Positions 56,919 to 64,000 of a stretch of 64,000 nt of DNA are shown piece after piece. Source of the stretch: Papaver somniferum (taxonomy: Eukaryota; Streptophyta; Magnoliopsida; Ranunculales; Papaveraceae); contig NC_039360.1 of assembly GCF_003573695.1 (NCBI RefSeq), forward strand, positions 59,191,830 to 59,255,829, given 5' to 3'. Position 1 is the first letter of the stretch. The number at the start of each line of letters is the position of its first letter. The notes beneath the pieces are model-generated. The model was not told where the DNA came from. It made no database searches and saw only the letters and a list, made by a program, of their open reading frames with translations. A program made the position numbers and the translations under genes.

Positions 56919-59200
56919 ATGGATTCATCGAGGTTAGTTTTCTTTTTTCGTTCTTATGCGTTTTGTTGAAATTGATCTTGCTTACTGCCTTATTTGATGT
57001 TGTTTATGTGATTCCCATACTGTTGTTATTTCAGCAAAAACGCCTCTAACACCAAATTTACGGTTCAGAACCCTAATATTCCCAAATCTCAGCATAAGAT
57101 TGTTGTAAATAAAAGAAAGTCTGTGAATCATAAGGTAGTAATAAACATTATTCTTTTCTAATAACAATATTGTTGCCTATGTTTCTTATCTGGATTGTGA
57201 TTCGTAGGGTGATAAGGATGCCAACAATCCTCTCAAGAAATCTCGCCACCTCAAAACCGTTGAAACCTATGTTCCATTCCACTTACTTATCCCTTCAAAA
57301 TCTCCTGCGACATCTTCGCAAGTTAAACTATTATCTCCAATTCGCGAAAAGGTTGCCTCAGATTTCATCTCTTCAACTGACCTTTCAATGATTGAAACCC
57401 CCCTTATTAATCCTTCTGTAAATGAAACTTCTTCTCCTCCTATTGATAATGTTTCCCAACCTTCTATCATTGTCAGTTCTCTACATGAGCCTCTTCTTTT
57501 TTCGAAAGAAACTGTGGAAGGAATAGATATTTCTTTCAAAGTTTTGTCTGAGGTCCTGGATGATGGCAAGAAGTCTCCCATTGATCCTGTCAAGTCTGGT
57601 GTTTGCGAAATTCTGAGTAAGTATTTTGGCTCTGACAGAGCTGCTTCGCAAACAGCTTTGGAAAAAGAGTGTAATTCTCTTCGTCTCGAAAATCAAAAGC
57701 TACAGAATGTTTCGCTGGATCGCGACAATCTTCGCAAGAAGAATGATGAACTGAGAGGTATGATTTCCTTATCTGTGTCTTCAATTTGCCTTTCTAATGA
57801 TTTTATCCTTTCCATATTTAATTGTCCTTGAAATCCCTTTTTCGCATGTTAAGCCTTAAACCAGAAACGAATAATGGAGAGATATCAATTTGAATCTGCT
57901 GTTGAAGAAGCCCGTGTTGATAAAGATATTTTGACGGATCAATATAACCAATTAGATAACCTCTATTCATACTCTGTTGATCATATAAATGATCTTACCA
58001 ATGAAAATACTCAATTAGTCCAGAGAAAAAATTTATTAAGTAATGAAATATCTCGCCTCTCTAATTCTTTAACTAAAGCTAATTTAGGGATGGAATCTTT
58101 ATCAGATGATAATAAAACTCTATCTCAAGAGAAGCGAATTGTTTAAACAAGATGGCGATATCTTCGCAACAACTTAGCATCCTTCATAAAGTATGTGATG
58201 ACCAAGAACAATCTCTTCGCTCTTTGAGAAATGAACTTAAAGAAGTAACAGAGTCATCTATCGTTGAAAGAGATACACTCATTCAAGGTAGAATATCTTT
58301 AAGTGTAAAGGCGAACCAACTTAAAGAACAATATTCCAAATTAGAAGAATCTTATTCTTCACTTGCGAAGAAAAATGCCTTTCTTATTTCTAAAGAGAAA
58401 AATCTTCAGTCTCGACTTAAAGGTTTAGTTGGTGATAAATTTGATGATGCGATGGACCGGGGGGAGAATAGTTGTCTGACCTTGATTCAACACCTTGTTT
58501 CGCAAAAGGAAGGTAGTCGTAACAGTTTGACTGTCTCAACTATCTTTTCTTTGTCATATCTTTTTGAGATCTTCATCTTATTGAAATTTTGTATTCTACT
58601 TTTCGCAGAGTCTGAGAAAAATCTTCATTCCTCCATTTCTGTTTTGGAGGCTAAATATGCCAAAATTCGCAAAGAAAGTGCATTGCTCGTCTCTGTCCTT
58701 ACTGGTTCTCGCGACCGAGAAGAAAGAAGACTTGATTATCTTGCTTACTTTAAGGATATTCAAGATAGGAATCATCAGAGAGCACTTCTTCGTCAAGTTC
58801 ATCACCGAGCTGAAGTTCTTGTGAATGATATTTTATTGTCAAAATCTCTTCCTCCTACATCAATCGAACCTTTGGAAGTAGATGATGATGAAATTCCTCG
58901 TACTGCTGACAGTGATTATGATTATGAAAGTGGTGAAGAGAATAGTCTTTTGGAAGACAGAGAAGAGATCCCTTCTAAGGAAGCAACTGCTGGTGCTAAT
59001 CAAGATGGAAACGAAAAAGAAATCTCTTCTAAAGAAGTAATTGCTGGCGATAATCAAGATGGCGGCGAAAAATAATCCGTCTCAAAGGAATTATTGTTGG
59101 TGAAGATCAGAATCGAAATGAAGAAAAAGTTGGCGATAATGAGAACATTGGCGAAGAGCGTCCATTGTCTCCTTCTACTGGAATTAATACTGAAGCATGA
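56919..59200 (+). pseudogene. Antisense multi-exon coiled-coil gene carried by the Tat element
   Basis: Exons joined in frame by GT-AG introns: 56919-56932 (MDSS), 57035-57134, 57208-57757, 57854 to about 58140, on to 58512, and 58609 onward. The N-terminal 90 residues are basic and Ser/Pro-rich (KIVVNKRKSVNHK, PLKKSRHLK). The middle is Ser/Thr-rich. From about residue 200 it is a long coiled coil (LEKECNSLRLENQKLQN, LTNENTQLVQRKNLLSNEIS, LKEQYSKLEESYSSLAKK). The C-terminus is acidic (DSDYDYESGEEN) with three imperfect repeats of SKE.TAG.NQDG.EK. Damage: a frameshift with TAA at 58144-58146, a TAA at 59073-59075, and a nearby one-base loss; the last frame ends at TGA 59198-59200. Some maize Grande-type elements are known to carry an antisense ORF here. 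The protein family and function are unknown. Confidence 0.7.
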
Positions 59201-60455
59201 GCTTCTTATCTAGTTCTATCTTCTTGAACTGTTTCATCTTTATTATTTCTTTCGAATAATATTCTTCAACCAACTTTGGAATTAATTTTCTCTTTTAGCA
59301 TTTTGCTGGCGAGAAAGATAATGCCTCTTGTTTACTGATTCCCATACTTGCCTCTCATTATCTTTCTTGCGAGAAATGATCTGTTATGAATACTTATAAG
59401 TATTTTTTTTTGTCACGTGGTCTTATTTTTCCTTCCTAATTAAAGGTCTTATTATGCCACCTCTTGTCATTGCGACAAAATCGCAGGACGTCCTTGCATT
59501 TTCATGCAAAAACCCATTGATCTTGCCTTAACTTTTTCTTTTGTATTATTGCCTCTTCAGGATTGTTGCGACAATATGACAGGCCTAAATATTCTTGCGA
59601 AAATAAAGCCCCATGACATTGTCGTCGTGCGATGAAACCGCAGGACGTCTTTGCACTTTCATGCGAAAACCCATTGATCTCGTCTTATCTCTCTCTTTAG
59701 TATTATTGCCTCTTCAGGATTTCGCACAAATATGACAAGCCTTAATACCCTTGCGAGTAAAAAGCCTCATGACATTTGCGTCTTAAGACACTTATCAGCT
59801 CCCTAATGGAGGGTGCCGCCCTTATCCCCCTGGTTGCCCCTTCAAGGAGGCGTACTCTACCATACAAGGTTGCTCCTCCCATCCGGTCTTAACAACAACC
59901 AGTTGTTTTCGCAGCCTCTTATCCCTTTTACCTATAGGGTTTATGGTTACGAGACTGCACCCTAAGTGGGGTTTTCTTCGGGCCGAGTGCAGTATAAGCC
60001 AAGACTTGTCAAGAATGGCAAGGTACGCTCCACGCCCCTGGCACTCTTGACTCAACCGTGTACCTGCCTTGTCAGATTCTGCACTCCTTGGGAGAGTCCT
60101 TATTACCTTAGTCGCCCAACCTAAGTCATATGCTTAAGCTGAGAATCCAAGGTGCCTCTCCCGGATGGGCTTTATTGACCCCAAATCTCCATGACTCAGG
60201 TTCCGGTGGCGGTGTAGCCTTTCCCTGAGCCATGCAACAGGTACCCCCTTATATGACGTACTTTAGGTCTTACATTTGCCTCTTGCGAAATTTTATTCGC
60301 GAACTAGGGTGTACGCCATAAAGGTTCGCCCCTTTCTTTTATGTCATTGTTCTATGATTATCTCTGCGAAAGTTTCGCACATCATGATCTTGTTTTGATA
60401 TGAATAATCTCGCAACTATTCTTTCAGAATCCATAACTTCTCAAAGCTTCTTATG
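59201..60455. repeat. Element spacer with a 160-bp tandem duplication and a GC-rich segment
   Basis: Two copies of about 160 bp (59470-59615, 59640-59790) share CGCAGGACGTC.TTGCA, AACCCATTGATCT and TATTATTGCCTCTTCAGGATT. 59790-60260 is GC-richer than anything else in the window and non-coding. It separates the 3' ends of pol and the antisense gene, so both transcripts could end here. Confidence 0.6.
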
Positions 60456-60459
60456 GATA

Positions 60460-61500
60460 ATATCTTTTAAGTACAATCTGTTCCATGGTCTGTCAAGTCT
60501 ATGACCAACATCTCTACCTTCTGGATCCATTAATTTATAAGCTCTGTCCCAACTATCTCCTTAATGATGTAAGGTCCATCCCATTTTTTCGCTAACTTTC
60601 CACCATTTTCTCGCTGATATATTGGTGTCTCTCGCAGAACTAAATCTCCTGGTTGAATTCGCGTACTTTGACACGTTTATTATATTCTCGGGCTAATCTT
60701 CGCTGATAATTCTCCATATGTTGTAAAGCTCTTTCTCTTTTTTCTTCTAATTCATCAAGTTTGCTTAAGATCAAACCCGCACTAAGATTTTTCTCCCAAG
60801 CTTCTCTCTTTGTTGTCGGAATAACAACTTCTGTTGGTAACACCGCTTCAACTCCGTATGTTAAACAAAAAGGTGACATTCCAGTAGCTTCTTCCTAGTT
60901 GTTATAAGCCCATACTGCATTATGTACTTGTTCGCACCATGCTCTATGATGTCCTTCTAATTTCTTCTTTAATATATCTGCAATTGTTTTGTTTGTTGCC
61001 TCTGCCTGCCCATTAGCTTGTGGATACAAGGAGTAGACTTTCCACATTTTATTTAAATGCATTAAGTAACATTTCTATGTTCTGTCCTTCAAACTGTTTC
61101 CCATTATCAGATACCAACTGCAGGGAATTCCGAATCTGCAAATGATATTTTCGAATATGAATGTAAAGATATCTTTGTCGCGAATATGTTGTACTGCCTT
61201 TACTTCTGTCCATTTTGTGAAATAATCTGTTGCGACTATTAAGTATCTTCTTTGTCCAGATCCTGGTAAAAATGGCCCCACAATATCTAAGCCCCACTTT
61301 CCAAAAGGCCATACACTGGTTGAAGATGACAATGGTGCTCCAGGTGCATGTATTTTCTTTCCGTGCCGCTGACAATCTTCGCAACGTCTTGATATTTGTT
61401 TTGCATCTTCGTGCATGTATGGCCAGTAATAGCCTTGCATTTTTGCTCTATGTGCCAAAGATCTTCCCCCGCTATGATTGCCAGCATCCCACTATGTAAC
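60460..61500 (-). pseudogene. Tat-type integrase
   Basis: On the minus strand: zinc finger with CEDCQRHG, core start WGLDIVGPFLPG (first Asp), ATDYFTKWTEV, a second-Asp region with SDNGKQFEG in a shifted frame, AEATNK (the Glu motif), MSPFCLTYGVEAVLP, and the C-terminal tail (LVLRETPIYQRENGGKLAKKW, 60560-60640). At least two frameshifts and several stops break it. It would have inserted element DNA. Confidence 0.8.
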
Positions 61501-61672
61501 ATTTTTAGCACTTTTCTCCTTCTTCTCGTGTCAAACATCTGAGTGATGGTCCATTAAAGGATTTTCGGTATAGCAGCCCATCTCTTAATTCATAATTTGT
61601 TGCGCGGCTTTTTAACTTGTGTGCTTCCAATCTATTTCTTGGTGTTTCTCCTTTCGCCAAATATGCATGAAG

Positions 61673-62200
61673 TTATGTTCTCCAATCTGCGATATTGTTC
61701 GTTTGTTCTTCTTCTCCACCGTCTATTATCTTCACGTTCACTTCTTCTTTATTGATTGATGGTGACAGAAGTGTCTGTATTTTTATGCATCTCGCAGTTG
61801 GATCTGTCATCATGCTTGAGATGAAAGCAAAAGCGTCTGCGAGTCTGTTATCCTTCCTTGAAATGTGCCTCCATTTTATCTTTGGGATTTTCGCTGACAA
61901 TTCTTCAACGAGCTTCTTGTATTTCTTCAAGGATGGTTCATTTGTAGTGTACTCTCCCTTTATTTGGCGAATAACTAGCTGCGAATCACTAGTGATCCTG
62001 GCATTTTCTAGTTTCATTTCTATTGCGAACTTTAAGGCATGTATCACAGCTTCATATTCCGTTTCGTTATTAGTGGATGCGAATTCCAATCTGAATGAAA
62101 AAGCCATCTTCGTTCCTTCTGGCGAAATTAAAACAATTCCAACCCCATTGCCTTCCCATTTGATGATCCATCTACCAATATCTCCCATCTATTTGGTTCT
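61673..62200 (-). pseudogene. Second (archaeal-type) RNase H of the Tat element
   Basis: Reads GVGIVLISPEG, NNETEYEAVIHALKFAIE, ITSDSQLVIRQIKGEY and HISRKDNRLADAFA, with EILVDGSSN just upstream in another frame. The Asp-Glu-Asp-Asp residues are all present. This extra domain is characteristic of Tat-group elements. A frameshift at about 62150-62190 separates the first catalytic Asp from the rest. Confidence 0.85.
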
Positions 62201-62920
62201 GTTAATAAGTCTTTTGGATCTCCATGTTCTTCTTCTATATCCATCATCTCTTCCACCGCTTCATCATCTTCTAAAGGAAATTCTGCTAAGAAATCTGCGA
62301 CAACTTGTGATTTTGGTGAAGATAATATTTCATATTTGATTTCGAAATGTCCTACTTGTGCATTCCATCTCTCCACCCTACCTGATCTTTTTGAATTCTT
62401 CATCACTGATTCAATTGGTACTTTTGTTAGCACCTTATTTGTGTGCTTGAAAATATATGCGAAGTTTAAAATGCGTATACTAATCTAAATTAGCTTCTCA
62501 ATCTTTGAATAATTCCTCTCTGCAGCATTAAATGTTTTGCTGATGTAAAAATGGGTTTCCACTCCTTCCGTTCGCAATAACACAGCGCTTAAAGCATGTG
62601 ATGTTGTCGCAAGATAGATCAATAGTTCTTCTCCTGGTTCTGCCTTTTGTAAAATAGATGTATTCATAAGTGTTCTTTGATCCCTTGAAAAGCTTTTTCA
62701 CATTCATCAGTCCATTTGAATTTCGCACCCTTCTTGAGTATTGAAAAAATATTTACATTTGTCTGATGATCGCGAAATGAATCTTCCTAGCGAAGCTAAA
62801 AGTCCGTTCAATTTTTGTACATCCTTTAGTTGCTGGTGTTGGCATGTCACGAACTGCTTGTACCTTTTCTGGATCAACTTGTATTCCTTCTTTTGATACA
62901 ATGTAGCCTAAAATTTTCCC
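62200..62920 (-). pseudogene. Tat-type RT connection and first RNase H
   Basis: Includes LNGLLASLGRFISRSSDK, then LLIYLATTSHALSAVLLR and FYISKTFNAAERNYSKIEKL, the RT-linked RNase H. Its catalytic residues appear lost, as is usual when the second RNase H is present. SSPKSQVVADFLAEFPLED links to the next domain. Frameshifts between blocks. Confidence 0.75.
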
Positions 62921-62929
62921 GATGCAACC

Positions 62930-63470
62930 CCAAAATGCATTTTTCAGGTTCAGTTTAATTTATAATGCCGCATTGTTCAAAAATCTCCCTCAAATCTTGT
63001 ACATGATCTTTGGCTTCTTTACTCTTACTAACATGTCATCCACGTACACTCTAATGTTTTGTGTATCCATTTCGCGAACACCTTCTCTACCATTCTTTGA
63101 TACGTTGCTCCTGCATTTCGCAAACCAAACGGCATTTTGTATAACAGTATAAACCTCTTGGAGCGAAAAAAGCAGTATGCTCTTGATCTTCTTCAGCGAG
63201 AGGGATTTGGTTATAACCTTTGTACCCATCTAAAGAAGACACTCTATCATTTCCCGCTGCTGATTCAACCATTTGAGGAATATCCGGCAATGGAAAACTA
63301 TCTTTAGGGCAAGCCTTGTTTAAATCAGTGAAATCTATGCAAATTCTTATCCCTTTTTTTTCTTTGGAACAACCATGTTTGCTATCCACTCTGGGTATTT
63401 AGCTTCTCTTATAATTCCCCCTCAAGCATTTTCTGTAATTCTTCTTCTATTTGGGATGGTAGGTTGTTGC
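62930..63470 (-). pseudogene. Tat-type reverse transcriptase core
   Basis: Minus strand: RICIDFTDLNKACPKDSFPL, SSLDGYKGYNQIPLAEEDQE (Asp), then KMPFGLRNAGATYQRMVEKV and VYVDDMLV (catalytic YVDD) in two further frames. The frame changes near 63150 and near 63070. Confidence 0.85.
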
Positions 63471-64000
63471 GATTTTTCTTATTCTCTGTTTAAATGGTCT
63501 CACATTCTTGTTAATCTCCAACTTATGACATGCAATTGACGGATCTATTCCAGGTATCTCATCCATGCTCCCGCGAAAATATCTTTATATTCCCGCAAAA
63601 GATTGACAGTTCTTTCTTCTTCTTCTGCATCCATCTTGGTTCCAATCTCAATATTAGGGTTCTTCTATAGTCCAACATTTACTTCTTTTGTTGGTTCGCA
63701 GTGTAACTGGCCTTGGGTTCTCCCATTGGTGTTGGCTCTTTATCATCTTCGCAGGTCCATCTCCTTCCTCCGAAATTTCGCTGGGTATTCCTTTACCTTC
63801 TTTTGCTTATCATGTACACTCTAAATTCTTCTTCTTTCTTTGCCTCCTTTGCTATTTTTCTGCGAAATTGTCGCCTTTTTGCTCGTCCTTCATAATGCTT
63901 TACTTCAATTTGATAACATAATTTCGCATTGTCAATACCTCCTCTAATCTCACCTACTCCATTTGGCATGGGGAACTTGATGCATTGATGCAATGTTGAT
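63471..64000 (-). pseudogene. Tat-type protease-RT linker (runs off the window)
   Basis: The minus-strand frame 63993-63793 reads KFPMPNGVGEIRGG, then a Lys/Arg/Glu-rich stretch. This is the conserved linker before RT in Tat polyproteins. The protease itself would lie beyond 64000. Confidence 0.6.

Larger units (their letters stand above)
55999..64000 (-). mobile_element. Tat-lineage Ty3/gypsy element, 3' portion, with an antisense gene
   Basis: On the minus strand from the right edge: protease-RT linker, RT, first RNase H, second RNase H, integrase, a GC-richer spacer, an antisense gene, and the 3' LTR ending at 55999. The tandem pair of RNase H domains and a long insert between pol and 3' LTR are hallmarks of the Tat group (Grande, Retand, Ogre relatives). 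Several frameshifts and stops make it non-autonomous. Its 5' half and 5' LTR lie outside the window. The deleted element at 7763-8699 belongs to the same family. Confidence 0.85.

Noticed and set aside
61695..62339. 214-codon plus-strand open frame
   Set aside because: It is the reverse of the second RNase H domain; codon pattern and homology belong to the minus strand.

Overview
The window is nuclear DNA of a flowering plant. The evidence is GT-AG introns in kinase and translation-factor genes, plant-type 5' leaders, Ty3/gypsy (chromovirus-like and Tat-like) and Copia (SIRE-like) retrotransposons, Tourist and Mutator-type MITEs, and very AT-rich intergenic DNA. I cannot name the species; a basal eudicot such as a poppy relative is only a guess.

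Layout. (1) 1-4.9 kb is the genic end: the last two exons of an MPS1/TTK-type kinase (+), a decayed adenylosuccinate lyase copy (-), and an intact single-exon F-box-associated-domain gene (-). (2) 4.6-7.2 kb holds a direct duplication of the F-box gene leader. One copy is interrupted by a 1,674-bp terminal-inverted-repeat transposon and the other preserves the empty target site. (3) 7.4-15.2 kb has a deleted Tat-type element (LTR, primer site, protease remnant), a Copia-LTR-like repeat, and a multiply disabled 5.4-kb Ty3/gypsy element. (4) 15.2-24.5 kb is non-coding, with single-exon fragments of DHAR and RPL10, a Tourist MITE and two arrays of short palindromes (TGTACA type and TGCATAAC type). 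(5) 24.5-32.9 kb is a 17-exon locus for peptide chain release factor eRF3. Its first exon is continuous with a retroelement-type RNase H ORF; the copy carries a stop, a frameshift and a G3-motif substitution. (6) 33-40 kb has a second TGTACA array in the opposite orientation, a 255-bp MITE and a 1.7-kb Mutator-like element. (7) 40.4-55.9 kb is nested repeat DNA: a SIRE-like gag remnant, Copia LTR pieces in both orientations, a SANT-like transposon ORF, and many tandem arrays. (8) 56.0-64.0 kb is the 3' half of a Tat-lineage Ty3/gypsy element on the minus strand (RT, two RNase H domains, integrase, 3' LTR). It carries an additional multi-exon coiled-coil gene in antisense orientation between pol and the 3' LTR.

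The genes do not form a pathway. Two observations stand out: the spliced antisense gene inside the Tat-type element, and the recurrence of several unrelated short-palindrome arrays in non-coding DNA. Only the F-box-associated gene, and probably the kinase, look intact.
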